From positions 1-56,477 of the forward strand of contig DATIHQ010000121.1 of NCBI GenBank assembly GCA_035480535.1: DNA of 56,477 nt. The letters run 5' to 3'. Positions within the stretch are counted from its first letter, which is position 1. Every line of letters starts with the position of its first letter. This document shows positions 13,986 to 22,375 of the stretch, in pieces. The translations under genes and the position numbers were made by a program. Below the pieces are notes generated by a model. It made no database searches. It was not told the DNA's origin and worked only from the letters and a program-made list of their open reading frames with translations. The DNA is from DATIHQ01 sp035480535 (GTDB lineage Bacteria > Chlamydiota > Chlamydiia > Chlamydiales > SM23-39).

Positions 13986-16901
13986 ATGTTTGGTCTATTG
14001 AAATCACTTTTTGGAACGCATCAGTCCCGTTTGCTAAAGAAATATTGGAAACTCGTCCCCCAAGTCAATGCTTGGGAAGAGAAATTTCAAAAATTTTCTG
14101 ATGAAGAACTCCGTCATAAGACGATTGAATTCAAAGAAAGATTAGCAAAAGGGGAGCCTCTGGAATCTCTCATTCCGGAAGCTTTTGGAGCGGTAAAAAA
14201 CGTTTGCCGCAGGCTTTGCGGCACGGACGTGCATGTCTCTGGATATGACCAAAAATGGGACATGATTCCCTATGATGTCCAAATTTTGGGCGCAATTGCG
14301 ATGTTCCAAGGCTCGATTGCCGAGATGCAAACGGGGGAGGGAAAAACGCTGACCGCCTCTATGCCGCTCTATCTTCACGCAGTCACGGGCAAACCTGTCC
14401 ACCTCGTCACGGTCAATGACTATCTCGCCAAGCGCGACTGCGAATGGATTGGCTCCATTTTCCGCCGCCTCGGCCTCACCGTCACCTACCTCACAAATGA
14501 TGTGCCTCCTCACAAGCGCAAAGAGACCTACGCCGCCGATATCGTCTATGGGACGGCCTCTGAATTTGGCTTTGATTATCTCCGCGACAATTCAATGGCG
14601 ATGCACAAAAATGAACAGGTGCAGCGAGGCCATTACTTTGCGATGGTCGATGAAATCGACTCGATCCTCATCGACGAAGCGCGCACGCCGCTCATCATTT
14701 CAGGCCCCGTTCCTGAAAGCCGCCAAATGTACGACGAATTAAAAGAGGGCGTGGCTCACATTGTCCGGATCCAGCGCGATTCGTGCAATCGCCTGGCCAC
14801 CGAAGCGCGCCGCACGCTCGATTCTCTCGGTCTTTTCGAAGAGGAAGCGGCTCCTCGCAAACTGACCAAAGAGGAAGAAGAAAAGAAAAACGAAGCCTTT
14901 AAACATCTTTGGCTCTCCAGCAAAGGAACGCCGCGCAATAAGATCATCAAACGGGTGAAAGAAAATCCCGATATGCGAGCGGAAATCGACAAGTGGGAAA
15001 CCTATTTTTACGGCGAGCAGAATAAAGAAGAGAAATTCGATACGCTCGCTGCCCTCTACATGATTGTCGATGAGCGAAATAATGAGTTTGAGCTCACCGA
15101 TAAGGGAATTCGCGCTTGGAGCGAATTCAAAGAGGGCGTTGGCGCCGATGATTTTGTGATGTTTGACCTCGGCCATGAATATGCCACCATCGATCAAAAT
15201 CCAGCCCTCTCTGATCCAGAGAAGATGCAAGCCAAAATTTCTCTGCGCGAGCAAGATTCAAAGAGAAAAGAGAGAGCCCACAACCTGCGCCAGATGCTTC
15301 GCGCCCATCTTCTCATGGAAAAAGACATCGACTACATCGTTCAAGAGAATAAGATCATCATCATCGATGAAAATACGGGACGTCCGCAGCCAGGGCGTCG
15401 CTTCTCCGATGGCCTCCACCAAGCGATCGAGGCAAAAGAAGATGTCGCAATCCAAGGGGAAACGCAAACATACGCCACCATCACGCTGCAAAACTATTTC
15501 CGCATGTACGACAAGCTCTCCGGCATGACCGGTACAGCGATGACGGAAGCGAATGAATTCAAAGAGATCTATAAACTCGAGGTCCTTGAAATTCCCACTC
15601 ACCGCGATTGCCAAAGGGAAGATTTCGACGATGAGATCTACATGACAGAGAGGGAAAAATACAACGCCATCTTAAAAGAGATCAAAAATCTCCATGAAAA
15701 AGGGCGCCCCATCCTCATCGGCACAGATTCTGTCGAAACTTCAGAAAAACTCTCCCGCATTCTCAAGCAAAACAAACTCGAGCACACAATTCTCAATGCG
15801 AAAAACCACGCGAAAGAAGCCGAAATCATCGCCGATGCAGGGAAAAAAGGAGCCATCACTCTCGCCACTAATATGGCGGGGCGTGGAACAGACATTAAAC
15901 TCAAAGAAGGCGTTCTCGAAGTAGGCGGACTCCACGTCATTGCCACCACGCGCCACCAATCGCGCCGCATCGACCGCCAGCTGCGAGGCCGCTCAGGCCG
16001 CCTCGGCGATCCCGGTTCTTCCAAATTCTTTGTCTCTTTCGAAGATTCGCTCATGCGCCTTTTCTCTTCCCCCCGCATGACCGCACTTCTCCAACGTTTC
16101 CGCCCCCCCGAAGGGGAGCCCATCTCTGCGAAAGTGCTCAATAAATCGATTGAAACAGCCCAAAAACGGGTAGAGCAGCGCAATTACACCATCCGCAAAC
16201 ACACGCTTGAATATGACGATGTGATGAATAAGCAGCGCAAAGAAGTCTATGCATTCCGCAACGATCTTCTCTTTGCTGAGAACGCGATCCAAATCGCCGA
16301 AGAGCTCCTCGATGCCGTCGCGCACCAGATGGCCGCCCCCTTCCTCGCCAACCGCAAAGGAGAAAAAGGTTGGGATCCCACAGCCTTCCGCAACACACTC
16401 CTCACTCACTTCCCAGTCACCTTCGAAGAAAATGATCTCGAAAATGACTATCTCACTACGCAAGACATCGAGAAGAAACTCAAAGAAAAGATCCTCACTA
16501 CATTCCAACAAAAGCTCTTTTTTCAAAGACAGCTTCTCTCCTCCTTCCGCCCCGATCTCAACGACGCGGAAAAAGCGCAAAATGTCCTCCAAGAAGTCGT
16601 GCGCAACCTCATGGTCCGCGAAATCGACAAACTCTGGCAAGAGCACCTTCTCCACATCGATCATCTCCGCTCTGACGTCCACATGCGCACCGTAGGGCAA
16701 AAAGATCCTCTCCTCGAGTTTAAACACGAATCGTTCACTCTCTTCGACGCCTTCTCTCAAAACTTACGCCTTGAAATCACTCGAGACCTCTTCCGCTTTG
16801 AGATGATGCCCCAATCGCCGCAGCAGAAACTGCAGCAAACCCTCTCCCAACTGCAGCGCAGCCCCAAGCGAACACCCAAAAAAATTGGTGAACTCACTTG
16901 A
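13986..16901 (+). CDS. secA: Preprotein translocase ATPase SecA
   Basis: A 971-residue SecA. Walker A is MQTGEGKTLTA (about residues 113-123), Walker B/DEAD-like is VDEIDSILIDEARTPLIISG, and the second ATPase subdomain has LATNMAGRGTDIKL and TRHQSRRIDRQLRGRSGRLGDPGSS. A charged insertion of roughly 100 residues (around 270-390) enlarges the region after the preprotein cross-linking domain, as in other chlamydial SecA proteins. The C-terminus ends KKIGELT without the CxCxxC zinc/SecB-binding tail. It drives Sec-dependent export. The next gene starts at a TTG overlapping its stop. Confidence 0.98.
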   Translation: MFGLLKSLFGTHQSRLLKKYWKLVPQVNAWEEKFQKFSDEELRHKTIEFKERLAKGEPLESLIPEAFGAVKNVCRRLCGTDVHVSGYDQKWDMIPYDVQILGAIAMFQGSIAEMQTGEGKTLTASMPLYLHAVTGKPVHLVTVNDYLAKRDCEWIGSIFRRLGLTVTYLTNDVPPHKRKETYAADIVYGTASEFGFDYLRDNSMAMHKNEQVQRGHYFAMVDEIDSILIDEARTPLIISGPVPESRQMYDELKEGVAHIVRIQRDSCNRLATEARRTLDSLGLFEEEAAPRKLTKEEEEKKNEAFKHLWLSSKGTPRNKIIKRVKENPDMRAEIDKWETYFYGEQNKEEKFDTLAALYMIVDERNNEFELTDKGIRAWSEFKEGVGADDFVMFDLGHEYATIDQNPALSDPEKMQAKISLREQDSKRKERAHNLRQMLRAHLLMEKDIDYIVQENKIIIIDENTGRPQPGRRFSDGLHQAIEAKEDVAIQGETQTYATITLQNYFRMYDKLSGMTGTAMTEANEFKEIYKLEVLEIPTHRDCQREDFDDEIYMTEREKYNAILKEIKNLHEKGRPILIGTDSVETSEKLSRILKQNKLEHTILNAKNHAKEAEIIADAGKKGAITLATNMAGRGTDIKLKEGVLEVGGLHVIATTRHQSRRIDRQLRGRSGRLGDPGSSKFFVSFEDSLMRLFSSPRMTALLQRFRPPEGEPISAKVLNKSIETAQKRVEQRNYTIRKHTLEYDDVMNKQRKEVYAFRNDLLFAENAIQIAEELLDAVAHQMAAPFLANRKGEKGWDPTAFRNTLLTHFPVTFEENDLENDYLTTQDIEKKLKEKILTTFQQKLFFQRQLLSSFRPDLNDAEKAQNVLQEVVRNLMVREIDKLWQEHLLHIDHLRSDVHMRTVGQKDPLLEFKHESFTLFDAFSQNLRLEITRDLFRFEMMPQSPQQKLQQTLSQLQRSPKRTPKKIGELT

Positions 16902-17461
16902 AATTCCGCACCCTCATTCTCTCCCTCCTCGCCCTGAGCTTCGTCGCCACGCTCTTCGCCGAGGAGAAAACAGAAACCCCTAAACAAGCCCAAGCCTTTG
17001 GCCACACCCAATATGGCGCCGTCGTCCTCGACTCCATCCAAGGCAACGGCCTCCTCAAGCTCAACGGCACCTCCGTCACCCACACCCTCCACATGGAAGG
17101 AAGCCTCCTCTCCCAAGGCGCCCACATCGGCACCCTCGAAGTCCTTGGCGAGGCCAACCTCACCAACACCACCATCCAAAACGCCAGCTTCATCTTCGGC
17201 TCCCTCCAAGCCGTCCATTCCACCTTCCTCCAGCCCATCACGCTTCTCACCCAAAAAGCCACCTTTACCCACACCAAGCTCCAAGGAATCACCGTCCAAA
17301 AGGACCAAGGCTACAAAGGCAAGCAAGTCCTCGAGCTTCGCCAGAACACCCTCGTAGACGGCCCCATCCACTTTGAATCGGGCAAAGGGGAGGTCCTCCT
17401 CTACCCCGGCTCCCACGTCATCGGCAAAGTCACCGGCGGCAAAGTCATCAAAAAGAACTAA
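16898..17461 (+). CDS. Secreted protein with predicted beta-helical repeats
   Basis: A 187-residue protein with a signal peptide (MKFRTLILSLLALSFVATLFA, then EEKTETPK). The rest is a series of short hydrophobic strands separated by polar turns, for example GNGLLKLNGTSVTH, HIGTLEVLGEANLTNTTI and KGEVLLYPGSHVIGKVTGGK, a pattern like bactofilins or small pectate-lyase-like beta-helices. No enzymatic motif is visible. The start is TTG at 16898, overlapping the secA stop (TTGA), with GGTGA eight bases upstream. Codon choice is notably C-rich at third positions compared with genes further on. Coupling to secA suggests constitutive expression. Function unknown. Confidence 0.75.
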   Translation: MKFRTLILSLLALSFVATLFAEEKTETPKQAQAFGHTQYGAVVLDSIQGNGLLKLNGTSVTHTLHMEGSLLSQGAHIGTLEVLGEANLTNTTIQNASFIFGSLQAVHSTFLQPITLLTQKATFTHTKLQGITVQKDQGYKGKQVLELRQNTLVDGPIHFESGKGEVLLYPGSHVIGKVTGGKVIKKN

Positions 17462-17524
17462 GCCCTTTATTATCAACAACTTAATAAAATAAAGTATTTA
17501 TCGCATAACAATACAAATTTATGC

Positions 17525-17530
17525 TATAAT
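17525..17530 (+). promoter_or_regulatory. Extended -10 promoter for the 17551 gene
   Basis: TGCTATAAT (17522-17530) is an extended -10 box of the sigma-70 type, 21 bases before the ATG at 17551. The -35 region at 17-18 bp (around TCGCAT) is poor, as is common when TGn is present. The whole 17462-17550 gap is AT-rich. Confidence 0.5.
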
Positions 17531-17550
17531 ATAATAAAAAGAAGATTAAT

Positions 17551-17856
17551 ATGAGCCATATAACAGAAGTTAATAACGCTCCTTTTAGCCGATTATATAA
17601 AGACGAGGGAATAGAACACCTTGCCTCTACTAACCGACTTGCTACTGTTTATGCAGTGACGGATGCGATCATTAACCAAATGAGATCAAAATGTGGTCGA
17701 ATTCTCTATTTCATTTTGCGGGTGTTTGGATATGAAAAAAGAGTCAGGAGTATTGTCGATCGAATTCTTCTGGCACCTCAAACACCTTTCTATTACGGAG
17801 TAACGACCCTCACAAGATACGGCGAACACCTTCGCCGTAAGCAACGCGCGCAATAA
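17551..17856 (+). CDS. Small hypothetical protein
   Basis: A 101-residue, Arg-rich basic protein (many Arg in YEKRVRSIVDRI and GEHLRRKQRAQ) with a moderately hydrophobic stretch ILYFILRVFGY. I do not recognise it. The start is supported by AGAAG nine bases upstream and by a nearby extended -10 box. It lies alone between the secA operon and an antiporter gene. It might bind nucleic acid or a membrane surface, but nothing in the sequence proves that. Confidence 0.6.
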   Translation: MSHITEVNNAPFSRLYKDEGIEHLASTNRLATVYAVTDAIINQMRSKCGRILYFILRVFGYEKRVRSIVDRILLAPQTPFYYGVTTLTRYGEHLRRKQRAQ

Positions 17857-17894
17857 AGTTTTAAAAAATATTTTTCTGGGCTATATCAAGTTAT

Positions 17895-19304
17895 ATGGCC
17901 TTCCTACTTGCAGAACTCGCAAAACAGCCCGCTAAATTCGACTGCCTAAAGCATCCCGTTGTATTGCAATTGGAGTCTTTAGCCTTTACCCCATTCCACT
18001 TAATCGCCCTGATTATCTTTATCTGCGCGATCATTCACACTCTTTCCGTCTACCAAGTGCACAAGTTGGCCCGTAAATTAGAATTGCGCCACAGGAAACA
18101 AAACAGAAGTTTGATTGTACACGCTCTCTATTTCTTATCTGAAGTGGAGGTCATTTTTGCCTTCTGGGTCATTCCGCTGTTTATTGCGATCGTGATGTTT
18201 TACGGCTGGACTGTCGCTTTAGAATACATCAACACCCGCGATTATACTGAACCGCTCTTTGTCGTGGTCATTTTGGGCATGGCCTCCACGCGGCCGATTG
18301 TGCATGCAGCGGAACATGCGATCAAGTGGGTGGCCAAAGGATTTGGCGGCACTCTTTCAGCCTGGTGGTTTACGCTGCTTACATTGGGGCCTCTTCTCGG
18401 CTCACTGATTACCGAAGCGGGCGCCATGGCTCTATGCGCGCTGCTTCTATCGCGCCAATTTTACCAATATCACCCAAGTCCCAAACTCGCCTATGCGACG
18501 CTGGCTTTACTGTTTGTCAATATTTCAGTGGGTGGCGTTTTGACTGACTTTGCCTCGCCTGCTGTATTGGTTTTGGCTCACTGCTGGCATTGGACAACGC
18601 TCGATATGCTCTCTACATTTGGCTGGAAAGCCGCGCTAGGGATTTTTATCTCAAACGCCATTTATTGGACCTATTTCCGAAACGAGCTGCGCGAATTAAA
18701 TATTCGGAGAAAAGCGCATCGAGTTTTGCTCGCTACACAAAAGCCAGATCGCCCCGTTCCCACGTGGGTAACGCTGGTTCATATGCTCTTTATGGCTTGG
18801 ATCGTGGTGGTTTCTCATTATCCAGCTATCTTTATCGCCAGCTTTCTTTTCTTTATCGGCTTTCATCAGGCGACGCGGGCGCATCAATCTTCGATTCAGA
18901 TGGCGCGCCCTCTGCTTGTCGGGCTCTTCCTTGCGGGCTTAGTGATCCACGGGGGGCTGCAAGGTTGGTGGGTCGTCGATATTTTAACGGGACTTTCTCC
19001 TATCGCTGTCATGGGAGTGGCCATGGCGCTCACTGGCTTTAATGACAATACGGCGATCTCTTATCTATCTACTCTCGTCCCCAACTGGGGCGAAATCTAT
19101 GAGTATGCGGTGTTCACTGGGGTCATTGCCGGCGGCGGTCTCACTGTGATTGCGAATGCCCCAAACCCAGCGGGATATGCCATTCTAAAAAAACATTTCG
19201 AATCGGGAATCCAGCCTCTAAAGCTCTTTTTGGCTGCATTTCTCCCGACGATCATTCTCTATCTCGTCTTCTATTTCTTTGGGCCGCTCTTTAAAGCTTG
19301 GTGA
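17895..19304 (+). CDS. Putative Na+/H+ antiporter (PF07399-like)
   Basis: A 469-residue integral membrane protein with about ten to twelve hydrophobic segments. Features recalling the putative Na+/H+ antiporter family PF07399 are LGPLLGSLITEAGAMALCALLL, VNISVGGVLTDFASPAVLVLA, MALTGFNDNTAISYL and GVIAGGGLTVIANAPNPAGY, a layout with the conserved polar, intramembrane residues of ion transporters. It would exchange sodium for protons across the inner membrane. It converges on the zinc-ribbon protein gene with a 14-bp overlap. Family recognition is good; ion specificity is inferred. Confidence 0.85.
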   Translation: MAFLLAELAKQPAKFDCLKHPVVLQLESLAFTPFHLIALIIFICAIIHTLSVYQVHKLARKLELRHRKQNRSLIVHALYFLSEVEVIFAFWVIPLFIAIVMFYGWTVALEYINTRDYTEPLFVVVILGMASTRPIVHAAEHAIKWVAKGFGGTLSAWWFTLLTLGPLLGSLITEAGAMALCALLLSRQFYQYHPSPKLAYATLALLFVNISVGGVLTDFASPAVLVLAHCWHWTTLDMLSTFGWKAALGIFISNAIYWTYFRNELRELNIRRKAHRVLLATQKPDRPVPTWVTLVHMLFMAWIVVVSHYPAIFIASFLFFIGFHQATRAHQSSIQMARPLLVGLFLAGLVIHGGLQGWWVVDILTGLSPIAVMGVAMALTGFNDNTAISYLSTLVPNWGEIYEYAVFTGVIAGGGLTVIANAPNPAGYAILKKHFESGIQPLKLFLAAFLPTIILYLVFYFFGPLFKAW

Positions 19305-19770
19305 GAGCGCGGTATCCGAAAATTAAAAGAGGGATCGAGGCAAAGACATAAAATACCGAGAGGCGGGAATCCCATTTGAGGATGAACATCCCTTTACTGG
19401 AAAAAAGAAGCATTAAAAGGCCGAGAAGGAGCAATTGGACGCCTAAGGAGACGAGAAGAGTGGCCCCCACGATCGTTTTATCTTGGGCAGGCTCTTCTTC
19501 TATAGGGAGAGCCGTTTCGGCAGCTGGGGGCGGGGCGGCTGCCTCCGCTGCTGTCTCTTCTGCGGAATAGACGGGGGGATAGAGGGATTTCATGGTCTGC
19601 TGGTGGGCCGCATTTAAATTTTTGACCGAAGAGGCGGGGTTATAGGCGGCGTATTGCTGTTCCGGCTTCTCAGCGCGGAGATCGGCAGCGCAATAGGGAC
19701 AAACAATCACATCGAGGTCGATTTCTCCCTCGCAATTATAACACATTTTTTGACGTTTCTTCGGCTTCAT
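19291..19770 (-). CDS. Zinc-ribbon membrane protein, unknown function
   Basis: A 159-residue protein with an N-terminal zinc ribbon (CYNCEGEIDLDVIVCPYC: CxxC-x11-CxxC), an Ala/Pro/Glu-rich linker, and two C-terminal hydrophobic helices (about residues 101-124 and 136-153). Chlamydia genomes carry a hypothetical protein immediately beside lpdA (CT556 in C. trachomatis), and this may be its counterpart. The zinc ribbon probably faces the cytoplasm. It is divergent from lpdA (83-bp gap) and its end overlaps the antiporter gene by 14 bp. Function unknown. Confidence 0.75.
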   Translation of the reverse strand: MKPKKRQKMCYNCEGEIDLDVIVCPYCAADLRAEKPEQQYAAYNPASSVKNLNAAHQQTMKSLYPPVYSAEETAAEAAAPPPAAETALPIEEEPAQDKTIVGATLLVSLGVQLLLLGLLMLLFSSKGMFILKWDSRLSVFYVFASIPLLIFGYRALTKL

Positions 19771-19853
19771 ACAGGACCTGCTTTGACCCCAGTATATATC
19801 AGAAACTTTTTTCCTATTAGCAGGTTTTTTCGTTATCGAGTAAAATCGACGAT

Positions 19854-21263
19854 ATGACGGAAAGAAAAAAGCATGATGTGGCTGTGATTGGGTCGGGGCC
19901 CGCCGGTTATGTGGCGGCGATTAAGGCAGCTCAGCTGGGAAAATCGGTGGCGCTCATTGAAAAGGGAGCGATGGGAGGGTGCTGTTTGAATGTGGGATGC
20001 ATTCCGACAAAGACGCTGATCGCCAATGCATCGATCCTCCACAACATCAAGCGGGCGGCTGATTTTGGGATTACGACAGGGCCTATTTCTTTCCATTATG
20101 ATCAGATGAAAAAACGAAAGGATCAAGTCGTCGCCAAAATGAGAAGCGGACTTGAAGGACTTCTAAAATCCAATCAAATCACAGTGTATCGAGGCAATGC
20201 AGAGTTTGAATCGCCCCATCTTTTAAAAGTGATTGGAGAGAATAATATCTACATCCAGGCGGAAAAAATCATCATCGCAACGGGTTCCGTTCCTCTCGAT
20301 ATCAAGGCATTTCCCTGCGATCATGAGCGGATCTTAAATTCCACTTCGATTTTAGAGCTCACTCATGTGCCAAAAAGTTTAGCGATTGTGGGCGGAGGCT
20401 ATATTGGCTGCGAATTCGCCTCTCTTTTTGCCGAACTGGGCGTCCAGGTGACTATTTTAGAAGCATTGCCTTCCATTCTCGCTGCGCAAGGGACTATGAT
20501 CGCCCAATTCATGACAAAAGTGTTTACCTCGCGCGGGGTGGATATCCAAACCAACGTGATGGTGAAGAGCATTGAGAATAAGAAAAATCATGTACACATC
20601 ACCTTGGCCGATGGAAAAACGCTCGATGCCGATCTCGCCTTGGTTTCAGTGGGGCGCAAAGTCTATACAGAGGGGCTGAAACTGGAAAAAGCCGGCTTGA
20701 AAACGACGGAGAAAGGCTTTATCGCAACAGATGAGGGGATGGAAACTGAGGTGAAGGGGATTTTTGCCATTGGCGATGTGACGGGGAAATGGATGCTCGC
20801 CCACGTGGGGTCTCATCAGGGAATCATCGCGGCGATCAATGCAGCGGGGGGAGAGGCGCAAATACATTATGAAGCTGTCCCAGCGGTTGTGTTTACATCA
20901 CCTGAAATTGCGACGGTGGGTTTTACATTGGAACAGGCGCAAAAAGAGGGCTATAACGCGGTTGCGGGAGCTTTTCCCTTCCAGGCGCTCGGCAAAGCGC
21001 AAGCGGCGATGGAAACGGAAGGGTTTGCGCAGGTCGTTGCCGATCAAAAAACGGGGCAAATCCTAGGCGCCGTTGCAGTTGGCCACGAGGCTTCCAATCT
21101 CATCGCAGAAATGGCGCTTGCCATCCAAAATGAACTCACGCTAGAGTCAGTCATAGAGACGATCCACGCCCACCCAACGGTGGCCGAGGCGTGGCATGAA
21201 GCAGCGGCGATTGTAAATGGGACGCCGATCAACTTTCCGCCCAAATTATTAACCAGGCGATAA
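19854..21263 (+). CDS. lpdA: Dihydrolipoyl dehydrogenase (E3)
   Basis: A 469-residue flavoprotein disulfide reductase. The FAD loop is VAVIGSGPAGYVAAIKAAQLG, the redox-active disulfide is in GGCCLNVGCIPTK, the NAD loop is LAIVGGGYIGCEFASLFAELG, the second FAD motif is GIFAIGDVTG, and the catalytic His-Glu pair is in HAHPTVAEAWHEAA. It reoxidises lipoamide of the pyruvate and 2-oxoglutarate dehydrogenase complexes. Next comes lipA, an order shared with Chlamydia. Its last codons form the left arm of a palindromic insertion (21246-21423). Confidence 0.98.
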   Translation: MTERKKHDVAVIGSGPAGYVAAIKAAQLGKSVALIEKGAMGGCCLNVGCIPTKTLIANASILHNIKRAADFGITTGPISFHYDQMKKRKDQVVAKMRSGLEGLLKSNQITVYRGNAEFESPHLLKVIGENNIYIQAEKIIIATGSVPLDIKAFPCDHERILNSTSILELTHVPKSLAIVGGGYIGCEFASLFAELGVQVTILEALPSILAAQGTMIAQFMTKVFTSRGVDIQTNVMVKSIENKKNHVHITLADGKTLDADLALVSVGRKVYTEGLKLEKAGLKTTEKGFIATDEGMETEVKGIFAIGDVTGKWMLAHVGSHQGIIAAINAAGGEAQIHYEAVPAVVFTSPEIATVGFTLEQAQKEGYNAVAGAFPFQALGKAQAAMETEGFAQVVADQKTGQILGAVAVGHEASNLIAEMALAIQNELTLESVIETIHAHPTVAEAWHEAAAIVNGTPINFPPKLLTRR

Positions 21264-21423
21264 ATAGATGACAAACAGCTGGCTGCGGCTTCGCCAAATT
21301 GATCCTCCTCGCTCGCCTTGCTTTTCAAGCAATGGTCGTCGCTCGTTCGGAACGCTTTGCTTCAATTTTGCTTTGCCTCGCTCGAGCTGTTTGTTGCCAC
21401 CCATTTATCGCCCCGGTTAATAA
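21246..21423. repeat. 178-bp near-palindrome between lpdA and lipA, flanked by 9-bp direct repeats
   Basis: The left arm (TTATTAACC at 21246, GGCGATAAAT, ACAAACAGCT) matches, inverted, the right arm ending GGTTAATAA at 21423, over about 36 bases with a few mismatches. Complementarity continues inward (AAATTGA with TCAATTT) to a small central hairpin TTGCTT-TTC-AAGCAA at 21318-21332. The 9-mer GATGACAAA occurs at 21267-21275 and again at 21427-21435, where it includes the lipA start codon. This is what an insertion at the original lpdA-lipA junction with target duplication would leave. No ORF is supported inside. Confidence 0.7.
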
Positions 21424-21427
21424 AACG

Positions 21428-22342
21428 ATGACAAATAAACTCAATGTTCTGCCGCAAAATCCCGAAGAGGGCGTCGGCCGTTTCCCTTCCTGGCTGCACC
21501 GCAGGCTGCCCGCGGGCGGGGAGATCTTTAAGACAGGCGCCATTGTTGAAAAATATCGGCTCAATACGGTTTGTGAAGAGGCAAAATGCCCCAATCGACT
21601 GGAATGTTATGGGAAGAAGACGGCGACTTTCCTGGCGCTGGGAAAGCAGTGCACGAGAAATTGCGGCTTCTGCGACATCGATTTTAGTAAAGCTCCCAAA
21701 GCGCCCGAGGAAGATGAGCCAGAGCGGATCGCTTTATCGGTGAAAGAATTGGGGCTAAAGCATGTCGTCATCACAATGGTCGCGCGGGATGATCTTGCGG
21801 ATAAGGGAGCTGGGCACATCGCGGCGATCATCCGCGAAGTCAGGCGGCTGAACACAGGAGTCACAATTGAAGTATTGACCTCCGACTTCTCCGGCGACTT
21901 AAAGGCGCTCGATCTCGTTTTGGCTGAGCAGCCGGAGATTTTCAATCACAACATCGAAACGGTGCGTTCGCTGTCTCCCCGCGTGCGGCACAAAGCAGAA
22001 TATGAGCAGACGCTCTCTATTTTGAGACACGCCAAAACCTCCGGCCAAGTGATCTTCGTCAAATCGGGCATTATGGTAGGCCTGGGCGAAACAGCCGAGG
22101 AAGTGAAAGAAACCATTGGCGATCTTGCTCAAGCCGGCTGCGATATCATTACCATTGGACAATACTTGCAGGCGAGCCGCACCAAATTGCGCGTCAAAGA
22201 ATTTGTCCCTCCCGATCAGTTCAAAGTCTATGAAAATTATGGACTTGGCCTCGGTGTAAAGCATATGTATTGCGGCCCCTTCGTCCGCTCCAGCTACAAT
22301 GCCAATCTCTTCGCTAAGGGCTTTTCCATCGATTCCATTTGA
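21428..22342 (+). CDS. lipA: Lipoyl synthase
   Basis: A 304-residue radical-SAM enzyme that inserts two sulfurs into octanoyl groups on lipoyl domains. The auxiliary cluster motif C-x4-C-x5-C is CEEAKCPNRLEC, the SAM cluster motif CxxxCxxC is CTRNCGFC, and the C-terminal R-S-S-Y is in FVRSSYNA. Residues such as HNIETVRSL and SGIMVGLGE are standard. The ATG at 21428 (MTNKLNVLPQN) is the family-like start; the frame remains open upstream to 21299 only because the palindromic element has no stop. No good ribosome site precedes it. Works with lpdA and the dehydrogenase complexes. Confidence 0.97.
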   Translation: MTNKLNVLPQNPEEGVGRFPSWLHRRLPAGGEIFKTGAIVEKYRLNTVCEEAKCPNRLECYGKKTATFLALGKQCTRNCGFCDIDFSKAPKAPEEDEPERIALSVKELGLKHVVITMVARDDLADKGAGHIAAIIREVRRLNTGVTIEVLTSDFSGDLKALDLVLAEQPEIFNHNIETVRSLSPRVRHKAEYEQTLSILRHAKTSGQVIFVKSGIMVGLGETAEEVKETIGDLAQAGCDIITIGQYLQASRTKLRVKEFVPPDQFKVYENYGLGLGVKHMYCGPFVRSSYNANLFAKGFSIDSI

Positions 22343-22375
22343 TCCATAAAGCGGGTCTTTTTATGTTGCGCTTAT

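Noticed and set aside
15638..16760. Long antisense open frames over secA
   Set aside because: Low-complexity, Arg/Ser/Phe-rich translations mirror secA codon bias; no domain and no ribosome site.
16757..17479. 240-residue minus-strand frame opposite the secA-downstream secreted protein
   Set aside because: Gly/Asp/Glu/Val-rich shadow of a C-rich coding strand; the plus-strand ORF has a signal peptide and coupling to secA.
21299..21427. 43-residue N-terminal extension of LipA
   Set aside because: It is encoded by the palindromic insertion and has no LipA homology; the ATG at 21428 gives the family-like start.
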